Below are positions 18,602 to 27,606 of a stretch of 64,000 nucleotides of DNA, one piece after another. The translations under genes and the position numbers were made by a program. The notes under the pieces are model-generated. The model searched no databases. It was not told the DNA's origin and was given only the letters and a program-made list of their open reading frames with translations. Numbering within the stretch: the first letter of the stretch is position 1; the number at the start of each line of letters is the position of its first letter. Source of the stretch: Gammaproteobacteria bacterium (GTDB lineage Bacteria > Pseudomonadota > Gammaproteobacteria > UBA4575); assembly GCA_026713925.1 (NCBI GenBank), contig JAPONM010000007.1, positions 62,001 through 126,000 of the forward strand. The letters run 5' to 3'.

Positions 18602-20242
18602 TTACAGGGCCTGCTGTCGTGATGGGATCTTCAGGGTTTTGCCCGCGCGGATGGTGTCGCCGTTCAGGCTGTTTGCCTTGCGCAGGGCAGCCACGGAGGT
18701 GCCGTAGCGTGCGGCGATGACGCTCAGGGATTCCCCAAACGTAATGGTGTGCCGGTGCGGGTGACTAGATGCTGCCGGTTGCCAGGCAGCGAACGGGATC
18801 TTCAGGGTTTTACCCGCGCGGATGGTGTCGCCGTTCAGGCTGTTTGCCTTGCGCAGGGCAGCCACGGAGGTGCCGAAGCGTGCAGCGATGACGCTCAGGG
18901 ATTCCCCGTGCCGGATGATATGCCTGTGCAGATTATGGGATGTTGCCGGGGTCCAGGTGCCAGGGGGAATCATCAGGGTTTTGCCCGCGCGGATGGTGTC
19001 GCCGTTCAGGCTGTTTGCCTTGCGCAGGGCAGCCACGGAGGTACCGTAGCGTGCGGCGATGACACTCAGGGATTCCCCGTACCGGATGGAATGCCGGTAC
19101 CGTTTTTGAAGTTTCTCCTCGGGCAGGCTGTCAATGGTGGATGCGATCAGTACGGCCTTGTGTTTTGGCACCAGCAAGCGGTGGCCGGCTGGAATCGGGT
19201 AATCCAGAAGCTGCAGGGCCGGATTGAGGGTCAGGAACTCGGCGCGGTTAATTTCAGCATGCTTGACAAGTTTTGCAGGCGAGATCCGCTTGTCGGTTTC
19301 CAGAACTTCCACTTGTGGGGTATCAGCAATCGGGTGCAGCAGCGTGGTGCTCAGATTGGGATCATGCACGATTGCACTCAGTGCCAGCAGTCTGGGTACA
19401 TATTCACGGGTTTCGCGTGGCAGCTTCAGGTCCCAGTAACCGCCAGGCGTGCTTTTCATTGCATTGTGTTTCAGTGCCACCTGGACACGGTTGAGACCGG
19501 CGTTGTAGGCCATCAGGGCATATATCCAGTTCCCCTCCAGCTCTGCATGCAGGTCACTGAGATGGTCAAGGGCTGCCATCGTGGAGGCATGGACATCGTA
19601 GCGGCCGTCATAACAGCAGGTACGCTCCAGGTCATATTGCCTGGCCGTACGGTATATGAATTGCCACAGGCCTGCAGCCCGTGCACGTGAAACCGCCCGG
19701 GGCTGATAGCCGCTTTCAACCATGGGAAGTATTGCCAGTTCAGCGGGCATGTTGCGCCGTTCAACCTCGCTGACGATAAAATGGATGAAAGGCTCGGCAC
19801 GGTGCGACATGATGTACAGCGTTTGCTCCCTTTTGAGATAGCTCTGTATGAACCGGACTACAGGGGGCTGGTCATACATCTGTGAGAATTCCAGGTTCCT
19901 TGCGATCCGCTGCCAGATCAGTTGTGGCCCAGTATCGGGAGCAGGGTCGTCTTCAGGGGCTTCTGTCAGCCCGTCCGGAACGGGGGGCATGTAGGGTTCC
20001 CTCGGTCGGTGTGCGTCTGTCAGGCTGATCGATTCACCTGAACCGGGTAATTCGTCAGACTCGATGAACTTGCCAGAGCTGGCTGGCTCGGGTGCAGTCT
20101 GGCTATGTACCCGTGAAGTCCCTTCAGGCGCTGTCGGCTCGACAGTATCGGCCAGTGTTCGTTCGGCAGGCAGGTTTGCTTTGATGCAGGCTGTCAGGGT
20201 AAACGTCAGAACAGCCAGTAGCAGACAAGCGTTGCTCTTCAT
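18602..20242 (-). CDS. mltD: Membrane-bound lytic murein transglycosylase D with LysM repeats
   Basis: Cleaves glycan strands of peptidoglycan, forming 1,6-anhydromuropeptides. A lipoprotein signal ends at lipobox LTAC (Cys 19). The SLT catalytic domain at about residues 155-310 has the catalytic Glu 176 in PMVESGYQP and the following AAGLWQFI. A degenerate LysM-like segment (about 320-372) precedes three clear LysM domains at about residues 380-428, 437-485 and 494-542, which bind glycan. The three share the core YGTSVAALRKANSLNGDTIRA almost unchanged. Located next to the yafS-like/rnhA/dnaQ block as in E. coli and Pseudomonas, but the usual intervening gloB is missing. Confidence 0.93.
   Translation of the reverse strand: MKSNACLLLAVLTFTLTACIKANLPAERTLADTVEPTAPEGTSRVHSQTAPEPASSGKFIESDELPGSGESISLTDAHRPREPYMPPVPDGLTEAPEDDPAPDTGPQLIWQRIARNLEFSQMYDQPPVVRFIQSYLKREQTLYIMSHRAEPFIHFIVSEVERRNMPAELAILPMVESGYQPRAVSRARAAGLWQFIYRTARQYDLERTCCYDGRYDVHASTMAALDHLSDLHAELEGNWIYALMAYNAGLNRVQVALKHNAMKSTPGGYWDLKLPRETREYVPRLLALSAIVHDPNLSTTLLHPIADTPQVEVLETDKRISPAKLVKHAEINRAEFLTLNPALQLLDYPIPAGHRLLVPKHKAVLIASTIDSLPEEKLQKRYRHSIRYGESLSVIAARYGTSVAALRKANSLNGDTIRAGKTLMIPPGTWTPATSHNLHRHIIRHGESLSVIAARFGTSVAALRKANSLNGDTIRAGKTLKIPFAAWQPAASSHPHRHTITFGESLSVIAARYGTSVAALRKANSLNGDTIRAGKTLKIPSRQQAL
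18627..19078 (-). repeat. Three 110-base near-identical units at a 171-base period, encoding LysM cores
   Basis: Units at 18627-18736, 18798-18907 and 18969-19078 differ by only a few bases, while the 61-base linkers between them have diverged. The period is 57 codons. Nucleotide-level near-identity, including synonymous positions, points to recent duplication or ongoing gene conversion rather than protein-level selection alone. Confidence 0.9.
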
Positions 20243-20340
20243 GAGATGAAAATCATAAGGGAGTCAGCCGAAAATACTAATACATAGATTTTATAGATGT
20301 ATAAGTTATTTATGGGCCAGGTTTCATGCGGCATGCCGAC

Positions 20341-20368
20341 TTTACCGGTTCAGGTTTTAGGCTAGAAT
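20341..20368 (+). promoter_or_regulatory. Candidate promoter for the yafS-like gene
   Basis: TTTACC (20341-20346), a 16-base spacer and TAGAAT (20363-20368) end only six bases before the ATG at 20375, so transcription from it would give a leaderless or nearly leaderless message. Confidence 0.35.
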
Positions 20369-20374
20369 GGGAGG

Positions 20375-21157
20375 ATGCGAGAATCTGAACTGTACAGGCT
20401 GGACGGATTTTCCCGGAAATTGCAGGGCTGGTATGCCAGTCCTGCGGGACAGGTATTGCACGCAGAATTGCAGGATACACTGGACCAGTTGCTGTCCGGG
20501 CTGTTCGGATATTATGCTTTGCAGGTCGGTGCCTTGAGCCTACAGGCTGACTCGATGCAATCCAGCCCGATTGGTCAGAAGGTCTACATGACGCTGGACA
20601 CGGAATGCGGCACGCTTGCTGCGAGTCCCCTTGCCTTGCCGTTCCAGCAGGACACGCTGGACCTGATCGTGCTGCTGCATACCCTGGATTTTTCCCATGA
20701 TCCCCACCAGGTTTTGCGTGAAGCGCACAGGGTGCTGATATCCGAGGGTCATCTGGTGCTGGTCGGCTTCAATCCGGTCAGCATGATGGGTCTCGGCAGG
20801 CTGGCCCTTAAGCACACCAGCCGGGTACCCTGGGTGGGTCATTTTTATACCGCAAAACGCTTGAAGGACTGGTTTTCCCTGCTGGATTTCAGTGTCGTCC
20901 AGACGGAATACGTCGGCCTGCGGCCCCCTGTACAAAACATGCGGGTACAGCAGCGCCTGCAGTTTCTCAATCACGCTGGCCGATACGGGCTTGCACGCCT
21001 GGGGGGTGTGCGCATATTTGTTGCCAAGAAACGTGTACTGACACTCACGCCGCGTCTGCAGCCCTGGCGTCCACGACAGCGGGTACTGCCGGTGAACGTC
21101 GCCGAGCCATCGGCTCGGGAAGCAAGCCATGCCAGAGCAGGTCGATATCTACACTGA
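20375..21157 (+). CDS. SAM-dependent methyltransferase, YafS-like
   Basis: Class I methyltransferase-like protein of 260 residues. The first half is poorly conserved; the part after residue 95 has the methyltransferase_11 pattern ([39 protein letters not shown]), but a clear glycine-rich motif I is missing, the corresponding region reading [19 protein letters not shown]. This is normal for YafS-type proteins, whose substrate is unknown. The gene overlaps rnhA by 29 bases, keeping the yafS-rnhA-dnaQ order of E. coli. GGGAGG touches the ATG directly, which is unusually close for a ribosome site. Confidence 0.75.
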   Translation: MRESELYRLDGFSRKLQGWYASPAGQVLHAELQDTLDQLLSGLFGYYALQVGALSLQADSMQSSPIGQKVYMTLDTECGTLAASPLALPFQQDTLDLIVLLHTLDFSHDPHQVLREAHRVLISEGHLVLVGFNPVSMMGLGRLALKHTSRVPWVGHFYTAKRLKDWFSLLDFSVVQTEYVGLRPPVQNMRVQQRLQFLNHAGRYGLARLGGVRIFVAKKRVLTLTPRLQPWRPRQRVLPVNVAEPSAREASHARAGRYLH

Positions 21158-21569
21158 TGGCGCCTGCCGCGGCAACCCGGGGCCTGGGGGATGGGCTGCC
21201 CTGCTGCGCTATGGCGATGCGGAAACTACCATTCACGGAGCGGTGAAGGAAACCACCAATAACCGCATGGAGTTGCAGGCTGCGTTGTCGGCCCTGGAGA
21301 AGCTCAAGCGCCCCTGCAGCGTTCGCATTACCACCGATTCGAGGTATCTGATGAACGGCATCCAGCAGTGGCTGCCGAACTGGAAACGCAATGGCTGGAA
21401 AACTTTTGCAAAAAAGCCCGTAAAGAACCAGGATCTGTGGCAGCAGTTGGACGGGCTGGTTGAGCGTCATGACGTCACCTGGAACTGGGTAAAGGGTCAT
21501 ACCGGGCATGCAGAGAACGAGCAGGTCGACCGCCTGGCCAATGAAGCAATCGACAGCCTGCTGGCGTAG
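21129..21569 (+). CDS. rnhA: Ribonuclease HI
   Basis: Degrades the RNA strand of RNA-DNA hybrids. The catalytic carboxylates fall at the canonical E. coli positions: Asp 10 in IYTDGAC, Glu 48 in NNRMELQ, Asp 70 in TTDSRY and Asp 134 in EQVDRLA, plus His 124 in VKGHTGH. Length 146 is normal. The start lies inside the 3' end of the upstream methyltransferase gene (29-base overlap), which argues for coupled translation. dnaQ starts 31 bases downstream on the same strand, unlike E. coli, where the two genes are divergent. Confidence 0.97.
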   Translation: MPEQVDIYTDGACRGNPGPGGWAALLRYGDAETTIHGAVKETTNNRMELQAALSALEKLKRPCSVRITTDSRYLMNGIQQWLPNWKRNGWKTFAKKPVKNQDLWQQLDGLVERHDVTWNWVKGHTGHAENEQVDRLANEAIDSLLA

Positions 21570-21600
21570 CCACGGATTGGTACAGGGTCAGTTCAGCACG

Positions 21601-22317
21601 ATGCGCCACGTCATTCTGGATACGGAAACCACCGGCCTGGAGGTTTCGCAGGGGCACCGCATCATCGAGATCGGATGTGTGGAAATGCTGCATCGCCGAA
21701 CGACCGACCGCACCTTCCACCGGTTTGTGAATCCAGGCCGCGAGATCGATGAGGCGGCCTTGGAAATACACGGGATCACCCAGGAGTTTCTTGCCGACAA
21801 ACCCGTGTTTCCCAAGATTGTCGACGAGCTTCTGGAATTCATACGGGATGCTGAGCTGGTGATCCACAATGCCGCGTTTGACATCGAGTTCATCAATGCT
21901 GAACTGTCGCTGGCTGGTCACGAGGTGACCGAAATCCGTGAATGCTGTTCGGTCACCGATACCCTGGAACTGGCAAGGAAGATGCACCCGGGACAGAAAA
22001 ACAGCCTGGACGCCCTGTGCAAGCGGTATGAGATCAGCAATCCTGTGCGCGAGCTTCACGGTGCCCTGCTGGATGCGCAAATTCTGGCAGAAGTGTATCT
22101 GGCCATGACAGGTGGGCAGTCGGCCCTGAGTCTGGGTGCGGATTCCGAGCAAAGGGCCCGGCAGGAACTGGCTGCACGGCAGGCCAGGAAATCGCGAACC
22201 GCCTTCAGGGTCATTGAAGCCCGTGAGGACGAGCTGGCCGCCCACGAGGCTTTTCTGGACAAGATCGCCAAGGAGAGCGATTCGGGCTGTGTTTGGAGGA
22301 AGGATACCGGCCAGTAG
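21601..22317 (+). CDS. dnaQ: DNA polymerase III epsilon subunit (3'-5' proofreading exonuclease)
   Basis: Proofreading subunit of the replicative polymerase. The DEDDh motifs are visible: LDTETTGLE near the N-terminus (Asp 7, Glu 9), NAAFDIEFIN in the middle, and HGALLDAQILAEVY with catalytic His and Asp near residues 158-163. The ATG at 21601 begins exactly at the conserved MRHVILDTETTG; the open frame extends upstream into rnhA but those residues do not fit the family. Length 238 is normal, with a C-terminal alpha-binding segment after residue 185. Same strand as rnhA, likely one transcript. Confidence 0.96.
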   Translation: MRHVILDTETTGLEVSQGHRIIEIGCVEMLHRRTTDRTFHRFVNPGREIDEAALEIHGITQEFLADKPVFPKIVDELLEFIRDAELVIHNAAFDIEFINAELSLAGHEVTEIRECCSVTDTLELARKMHPGQKNSLDALCKRYEISNPVRELHGALLDAQILAEVYLAMTGGQSALSLGADSEQRARQELAARQARKSRTAFRVIEAREDELAAHEAFLDKIAKESDSGCVWRKDTGQ

Positions 22318-22415
22318 GCTTGTCGTCATGGCTGGCACAGGCATCACGGTTGCCGTACTGTCCGAATTTCGTTACATTGATCACCCTTTTCTGTCCAGCT
22401 TCGGAGATATCTGTC

Positions 22416-22646
22416 ATGAGAAAATTGCTATTGGCATGTGTGATACTGATCTTTTATGTCGTGATTGCCGGGTGTACCAAGGATGAAGCGGATACAGGCA
22501 GCAAATGGGTCGGTGAAGTCTATGCGGATGCAGGCTCCGGGCCCGTCACGGTGACAGGGGAATTCGGCTCGTATGACGAATGCGTCGAGATGACTCAGAA
22601 AGAGGCTGGGTCCGGTGTGTTCAACTGCGGGGTCATGCAGCAGTAA
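22416..22646 (+). CDS. Small lipoprotein, unknown function
   Basis: A 76-residue protein with signal LLLACVILIFYVVIAGC, lipobox IAGC (Cys 20) and Thr-Lys-Asp after it. GGAG lies about ten bases before this ATG. The mature part is acidic and contains two cysteines (DECVEM and FNCGVM), which could form a disulfide. No family was recognised. It lies 98 bases after dnaQ and ends just before a hairpin at 22678-22695. Confidence 0.7.
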   Translation: MRKLLLACVILIFYVVIAGCTKDEADTGSKWVGEVYADAGSGPVTVTGEFGSYDECVEMTQKEAGSGVFNCGVMQQ

Positions 22647-22677
22647 GCAAGATTTCCCGGGTTTGCCAGCTTGCATC

Positions 22678-22695
22678 AGGCCCCGTGCGGGGCCT
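22678..22695. terminator. GC-rich hairpin between convergent genes
   Basis: AGGCCCC-GTGC-GGGGCCT is a perfect seven-pair stem between the convergent small lipoprotein gene and smpB, overlapping the first base of the smpB stop. It is followed on the plus strand by ATTTGG, a poor T run. Probable shared terminator. Confidence 0.45.
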
Positions 22696-23167
22696 ATTTG
22701 GCCTGCTTCAGGAGCCGTTCCTTGTCGCGCTTCCAGTCCCGTTCCCGGATGCTCGCGCGCCGGTCGTGTTTCTGCTTGCCTTTCGCAATGGCGATGCCAA
22801 GCTTGACCACCCCTTTTTTCCAGTACATGGATAGCGGGACAATGGTAAACCCTTTCCGGTCAACTGCCCCCACCAGTTTCGCAATTTCATCCCTGTGCAG
22901 CAGAAGCTTGCGGGTGCGCGTCGGGTCAGTCGCCTTGTGGGTCGAGGCTGCAGGCAGGGGATTGATGTGTGCCCCGAGAAGCCAGGCCTGCATGCCCTTG
23001 ATCAGGATATAGCTTTCCTTGAGCTGGACGTGTTTAGCTCTGAGGCTTTTTACCTCCCAGCCTTCAAGAACCAGTCCTGCCTCCAGATGTTCAAGGATAA
23101 AGTAGTCATGCCGGGCCTTCTTGTTGACTGCGATACTGGGGGGCGGTTTGGATTTGGAACTGGCCAT
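22694..23167 (-). CDS. smpB: SsrA-binding protein SmpB
   Basis: Partner of tmRNA in rescue of stalled ribosomes. The 157 residues show the family landmarks: [38 protein letters not shown] in the N-terminal barrel (described here only by its ends: HDYFILE and VQLKESY), [10 protein letters not shown], and the basic tail [23 protein letters not shown] that enters the decoding centre. Divergent from the sodium symporter. No tmRNA gene was found in this window. Confidence 0.96.
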   Translation of the reverse strand: MASSKSKPPPSIAVNKKARHDYFILEHLEAGLVLEGWEVKSLRAKHVQLKESYILIKGMQAWLLGAHINPLPAASTHKATDPTRTRKLLLHRDEIAKLVGAVDRKGFTIVPLSMYWKKGVVKLGIAIAKGKQKHDRRASIRERDWKRDKERLLKQAK

Positions 23168-23284
23168 GGAGGTTATTGTAATGAAATCATGCCGGCCCTG
23201 CGTTCAAAACGTCAGCAATCCGATATAGTATGAAGGGCAGTCTGCAGACATCCGGTTTTCTGCACAGGTAATACAGGCAGGTAT

Positions 23285-24664
23285 ATGACTACTTCAAGGG
23301 CGTCCATACACGGGTACTGGTCCTCCCGGGTCATGTTCGTATTTGCGGCCGCCGGGTCGGCGATCGGTCTGGGAAATGTCTGGAAATTCCCCTACATGGC
23401 TGGTGAAAGCGGCGGCGGTGCGTTTGTGGTGCTGTATCTCATCTGCATTGCCCTGCTCGGCATACCGGTGATGATGTCGGAAGTCCTGCTGGGGCGCAGG
23501 GGCCGCAGCAGCCCGATCAACACCATGCATGTCCTGGCCAGGGAGGAGAACCGCAGCACCTCGTGGAGCCTGCTGGGGGCGATGGGCATCCTGGCCGGCT
23601 TCATGATCCTTTCCTACTACAGTGTCATTGCTGGCTGGACACTGGCCTATGTTGTGGAAACGGTGAGCGGTACCTTTTCCGGCGTGTCCAGTGAGGAAGT
23701 CGGTGAAGTATTCAACCAACTGGTCTCGGACCCGTGGCGGCTGCTGTTCTGGCATACCCTGTTCATCGTGCTGACGATGGTCGTGGTCATACGGGGCGTG
23801 CGCAAGGGGCTGGAGATGGCTGTGCGGCTTTTGATGCCGATCCTGTTCACGCTGATTCTTGTGATGGTTGCATATGCGCTGGTGCAAGGGGATTTCTATG
23901 CGGGTCTGAAGTTCCTGTTTACCCCTGATTTCTCGAAGATCACACCCGATGTGGTCCTGAAAGCCATGGGACATGCGTTTTTCACCCTGAGCGTGGGCAT
24001 GGGGGCCATCATGATGTACGGTTCCTATCTGCCCGATGATGCATCGATTGGAAGTACCAGCCTTCAGGTAGCGCTGGCGGATACTGTGGTGGCTATCCTG
24101 GCCGGCCTGGCCATTTTCCCGATCGTGTTTGCCAACAACCTGGAACCCGGACAGGGCCCCGGGCTGATATTCAATACCCTGCCGTTAGCCTTCGGACACA
24201 TGCCAGGCGGTATGTTCTTCGGGTTCCTGTTTTTCACGCTGCTGGTCTTTGCCGCCTGGACCTCTGCGATTTCCCTGATCGAGCCGGCTGTGGCCTGGCT
24301 GATCGAGCGGTTCTCGATTTCCCGGATCACGTCATCCGTAATTTGCGGGCTGGTTACCTGGGCCGTCGGGTTGGGCACCGTGTTTTCGTTTAACCACTGG
24401 AACCGGATCAAGCTGCTCGACGGGACGCCTCTCGCAGGCAAATCATTTTTTGACCTGCTGGATTATCTGGCCGCGAATATCATGCTGCCGCTGGGCGGGA
24501 TCCTGATCTGTGTATTTGCCGGATGGGTCATGAGCGAGGCCTCCAGTCGCGACGAGCTGCGGCTGAAGCATTCCTGTGTATACGGCCTGTGGCGATTACT
24601 CGCCCGGTATGTTGCCCCGGCAGGTGTGATCCTGATCTTCCTCCACGTGCTCGGAATCTTCTAA
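23285..24664 (+). CDS. Sodium-dependent transporter, neurotransmitter:sodium symporter (NSS) family
   Basis: LeuT-fold symporter that imports an amino acid or related small molecule with sodium. The TM1 sodium/substrate motif AAAGSAIGLGNVWKFPYMAGESGGGAF is recognisable by its core GSAIGLGNVWKFPY, and the TM6 region FFTLSVGMGAIMMYGSY provides the unwound helix. About 11-12 membrane segments in 459 residues, normal for bacterial members. The substrate cannot be inferred. Divergent from smpB across about 117 bases; the ratA start follows its stop by 20 bases, so the two may be co-transcribed. Confidence 0.9.
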   Translation: MTTSRASIHGYWSSRVMFVFAAAGSAIGLGNVWKFPYMAGESGGGAFVVLYLICIALLGIPVMMSEVLLGRRGRSSPINTMHVLAREENRSTSWSLLGAMGILAGFMILSYYSVIAGWTLAYVVETVSGTFSGVSSEEVGEVFNQLVSDPWRLLFWHTLFIVLTMVVVIRGVRKGLEMAVRLLMPILFTLILVMVAYALVQGDFYAGLKFLFTPDFSKITPDVVLKAMGHAFFTLSVGMGAIMMYGSYLPDDASIGSTSLQVALADTVVAILAGLAIFPIVFANNLEPGQGPGLIFNTLPLAFGHMPGGMFFGFLFFTLLVFAAWTSAISLIEPAVAWLIERFSISRITSSVICGLVTWAVGLGTVFSFNHWNRIKLLDGTPLAGKSFFDLLDYLAANIMLPLGGILICVFAGWVMSEASSRDELRLKHSCVYGLWRLLARYVAPAGVILIFLHVLGIF

Positions 24665-24684
24665 GTACTGCCCGATATTTGCAT

Positions 24685-25122
24685 ATGGTTCATGTACAAC
24701 GCAATGCATTGCTGCCTTATACGGCAGCACAGATGTACCGGCTGGTGAATGACATCGAGGCCTATTCCGAGTTTGTTCCATGGTGTGACCGCAGCGAAGT
24801 CCTCCGCAGTACGGCCGAGGAGACCGAGGCCACGCTGCATTTTTCGAGGGGCGGCTTTGGGGCTTCGATGACCACACGCAATGAGCTCATTGAAAACCGG
24901 AAGGTTATCGTGAACCTGGTAGAAGGCCCGTTCAAGCACCTGAAAGGAATCTGGCAATTCCATGAAGTCGATGAACGCACCTGCAAGGTGGAACTGGAAA
25001 TCAAGTTTGCATTCTCCAACCGGTTGTATGCATTCACGCTGGGCCCGATCTTCCATAGCCTTGCAAACAGGATGATTGCTGTCTTTCGGCAACGGGCCAA
25101 GGAAACCTATGAAAAGCGATAA
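24685..25122 (+). CDS. ratA: RatA/COQ10-type START-domain protein
   Basis: Polyketide-cyclase/START fold protein of 145 residues. In E. coli RatA has been described as a toxin that blocks 70S ribosome association; the family is also related to the ubiquinone-binding COQ10 proteins, and that role may be the ancestral one. Landmarks: VHVQRNALLPYTAAQMYRLV at the start, VPWCDRSEVL, and the C-terminal helix AFTLGPIFHSLANRMIAVFRQRA. The ATG at 24685 matches the conserved N-terminus. It overlaps ratB by 14 bases. Confidence 0.92.
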   Translation: MVHVQRNALLPYTAAQMYRLVNDIEAYSEFVPWCDRSEVLRSTAEETEATLHFSRGGFGASMTTRNELIENRKVIVNLVEGPFKHLKGIWQFHEVDERTCKVELEIKFAFSNRLYAFTLGPIFHSLANRMIAVFRQRAKETYEKR

Positions 25123-25390
25123 CCGTATCTCGGTTACGGTCTGCTACGCGCTGCCCCATCATCAGGAGGTGATTCCGTTGAAGGTTACCCCGCAGTCCAC
25201 GGTCCTGCAGACCATCCAGCGCTCCGGCATCATGGATAAGTACCCGGACATCGAGGTGAACAACGGCAATGTCGGCATCTTCGGGCGCCTGGTGGGCCTG
25301 GACCAGCCCCTGCAGGATCATGACCGGATCGAGATCTACCGGCCCCTGTATGAAAGTCCTCCCGAGGCGCGGCGAAGACGTGCGCGATAG
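25109..25390 (+). CDS. RnfH/RatB family protein (UPF0125)
   Basis: Small ubiquitin-like (beta-grasp) protein of 93 residues, recognised from RISVTVCYALPHHQEV at the start, TVLQTIQRSGI, VGIFGRLVGLDQPLQDHDRIEIYRPL (core GIFGRLVG) and the basic tail. The role is not firmly known; it always pairs with ratA. The ATG overlaps the ratA 3' end by 14 bases, so translation is likely coupled. Sometimes named RnfH because it sits in some rnf operons. Confidence 0.9.
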   Translation: MKSDNRISVTVCYALPHHQEVIPLKVTPQSTVLQTIQRSGIMDKYPDIEVNNGNVGIFGRLVGLDQPLQDHDRIEIYRPLYESPPEARRRRAR

Positions 25391-25514
25391 GGGCGGGTAC
25401 GTGCCGGTGTGCCACACATCCGCTTCATGCGCCCTGGATTGCAGTCCGTCCGGTCACGGATCACCTGGGAATCAATCGGTCTGACAGTACCGGGTACTCT
25501 GGCCGATACCGGAG

Positions 25515-25907
25515 TCAGCGGTCCGCAGCCTGCTCGGCCTCGGCCTCATCCGGCTTGTCCGGGCGGTCCTCCACTGCCGGCACATTGTGCTTGATAACCT
25601 CGATGACCTCGTTGCGGTCGAAGACAAGGGTCAACTGCCTGCGCTGCAGCTCAGCGTAGCCCGGTTTCAGAATGTAGACGTAGTCCCACCGGTCAGGGTG
25701 GAAGCTGTCAATGATCAGGGGAGTGCCCAGCACGAAGTGGACCTGCTCCTTGCTCATGCCCAGCCTGATTTTTTCAACGTCTTCGGCTTCCAGCACATTG
25801 CCCTGCTGAACATCGATCTTGTAGACCTTCAGCAGCTTGTTCTCGCACCCGATGAGAGCTGCCATGAAGCACAGTGCAAGGAGGATCGCTTTCCCCGGGT
25901 TCTTCAT
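25515..25907 (-). CDS. bamE: Outer-membrane assembly lipoprotein BamE (SmpA/OmlA)
   Basis: Non-essential lipoprotein subunit of the beta-barrel assembly machine. Lipobox LIGC (Cys 21) after a short signal; the SmpA/OmlA domain is visible as VEKIRLGMSKEQVHFVLGTPLIIDSFHPDRWDYVY (core GMSKEQVHFVLGTP, then DRWDYVY). Length 130 with an acidic tail (PDKPDEAEAEQAADR). Its start codon overlaps the recN stop (ATGA), so it would be read from the recN transcript; divergence from ratAB on the other side is conserved in Gammaproteobacteria. Confidence 0.94.
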   Translation of the reverse strand: MKNPGKAILLALCFMAALIGCENKLLKVYKIDVQQGNVLEAEDVEKIRLGMSKEQVHFVLGTPLIIDSFHPDRWDYVYILKPGYAELQRRQLTLVFDRNEVIEVIKHNVPAVEDRPDKPDEAEAEQAADR

Positions 25908-27583
25908 GCCGGTGGGCTCTGGGTCTGCTGCAGCATTTCCCGGGCATGCTCTTGGGTATTGCGGGTCATTTCAATCCCGCCCAGCATGCGGGCCAGCTCG
26001 TCGATGCGGCCCTGTTTCCCAAGATGTGAAATTTTGGCGCGGACTGATGAATCATGCTCGTACTTGCTCACCTTGTAGTGATGGTGCGCCTGGGCCGCCA
26101 CCTGCGCGAGGTGGGTGACACAAAAGATCTGCGCATTGTAACTCAGTTCGCGCAGGTGCTTGCCGACAATTTCAGCCGTTGCCCCGCCGACACCGGTATC
26201 GACTTCATCGAAAATCAGGGTCGGAATCCCGAGGTTGTTCGCGGTGGTGATTTGTATGGCCAGGCTGAGCCTGGACAGCTCGCCGCCCGAGACGACCTTG
26301 CTCAGGGGGCGCAGTGCCTGGCCGGGGTTGGTGCTGACCAGGAACTGCAGTTCATCCAGGCCGTTCGGGCCCGGTTCACTGGATTTGCGCGATTGCACCT
26401 CGATATGAAAGCGTCCTCCCTGCATCCCAAGGGTTTGCATGGAACCGGTGATGTTCTCGTCAAGCCTCTCGGCGGCAGCCTGTCTCGCCGCACTGATTTT
26501 CGCGGCCAGGGCCCGGTAGTCCCGCTCTGTCTCATGGATGGCCTCGCGAATCGCATCGGGGTCTTCATGGCGGGTTTCCAAGTCATCCAGCCTGGCGGCA
26601 ATGGATGCGCGCAATGTTGTGAGCTCTGCGGGTCTGACCCCGTGCTTGCGTGCGATGTCCTCGATCACGCAGAGGCGGTCCTCGAGCCCGCTCAGCTCCT
26701 GCGGGTCGGCAGATATCCGCTCGGAATAGTCACGTAACATGCGGGCGGTTTCCCCGAGCTGGATCTGGGCGGCATGCAGGTCTTCCAGCGGTCCTTTCAA
26801 TGACGGGTCGTGAGTGCTCAGTTTTTCCAGCTCCGCCAGCAACTGGCCAGTGGTGTCGCAGATGGCATCGTCACGGTCCCCGGCCAGGCGGTCCGAGATC
26901 AGCAGGCTGCCTTCATTCAGCTCCTTTGCATGGATTAGTTGCACGTGCCGATTGCATATTGTCTCATATTCGCCCTCATCCAGGTTCAGCTGCTCAAGTT
27001 CCTGGTGCTGGTAGCGCAGCAGTTCCAGCTGTGAACGGGCATTTTCCCGGTTTTCCTCGGCGCGTTGCAATTGTCGGTCGAGGTCCTTCCAGTGCCGGAA
27101 AAGTGCTGCCAGGCTTTCCATTTCGTTCCCTGCAAAACCGTCCAGCAGCTCGCGCTGCTTGTCCCGGCGCATCAGGGACTGGAACTCGTGCTGCCCGCAG
27201 ACATCGACCAGCAGTTCGCCGATGCCGCGAAGATGCATGACCGGACACGGTGAACCGTTGATGTAGGCCCTGGATTTCCCGTCCTTCGTGATCACCCTGC
27301 GCAGCACGCAATGGCCGTTGTCCGCGTCCACGCTGTGTTCTTCCAGCCGGCGCAGGGCCGCCGGGGTGTGGCTTGCATCCAGGGTGGCAGCGATTTCGAT
27401 CCTGTGCTCCGGATTCCGGGCCATGGAACTGTCCGCCCGCGTCCCGAGTGCCAGGTTCAGTGCATCGATCATGATGGATTTTCCGGTACCGGTTTCACCC
27501 GTGAGCACGTTCATGCCGGAGCTGAAATCCAGTTCCAGTTCATCGATGATTGCGAAGTTACTGATAAAGATCGATTTCAGCAT
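25904..27583 (-). CDS. recN: DNA repair protein RecN
   Basis: SMC-like ATPase acting in double-strand break repair. Head domain Walker A GETGTGKSIMID (about residues 29-40), long coiled-coil arms in the middle (many Glu/Gln/Leu heptads at 150-370), and the C-terminal head with LSRLSLAIQI signature and LIFDEVDTGVGG Walker B. The start at 27583 is chosen because the family begins ML-x-I-x-NFAIIDELELDF; the frame is open 18 codons further upstream. Length 559 is normal. Downstream of nadK by 23 bases and overlapping bamE, so nadK-recN-bamE forms an operon. Confidence 0.96.
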   Translation of the reverse strand: MLKSIFISNFAIIDELELDFSSGMNVLTGETGTGKSIMIDALNLALGTRADSSMARNPEHRIEIAATLDASHTPAALRRLEEHSVDADNGHCVLRRVITKDGKSRAYINGSPCPVMHLRGIGELLVDVCGQHEFQSLMRRDKQRELLDGFAGNEMESLAALFRHWKDLDRQLQRAEENRENARSQLELLRYQHQELEQLNLDEGEYETICNRHVQLIHAKELNEGSLLISDRLAGDRDDAICDTTGQLLAELEKLSTHDPSLKGPLEDLHAAQIQLGETARMLRDYSERISADPQELSGLEDRLCVIEDIARKHGVRPAELTTLRASIAARLDDLETRHEDPDAIREAIHETERDYRALAAKISAARQAAAERLDENITGSMQTLGMQGGRFHIEVQSRKSSEPGPNGLDELQFLVSTNPGQALRPLSKVVSGGELSRLSLAIQITTANNLGIPTLIFDEVDTGVGGATAEIVGKHLRELSYNAQIFCVTHLAQVAAQAHHHYKVSKYEHDSSVRAKISHLGKQGRIDELARMLGGIEMTRNTQEHAREMLQQTQSPPA

Positions 27584-27606
27584 GAGTGCGCGCCGGGCCG
27601 GACCTG

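Noticed and set aside
18627-19078. Regular repeats considered as a CRISPR array
   Set aside because: The units are 110 bases, coding, in frame and encode LysM domains; spacers are 61 bases and coding.
18749-19690. Long plus-strand open frame of 313 codons opposite mltD
   Set aside because: It is a shadow of the repeated LysM codons on the other strand; mltD has the lipobox, catalytic Glu and conserved context.
23168-23284. Search for a tmRNA gene beside smpB
   Set aside because: No alanyl-tRNA-like ends or tag-coding sequence found in this gap or elsewhere in the window.
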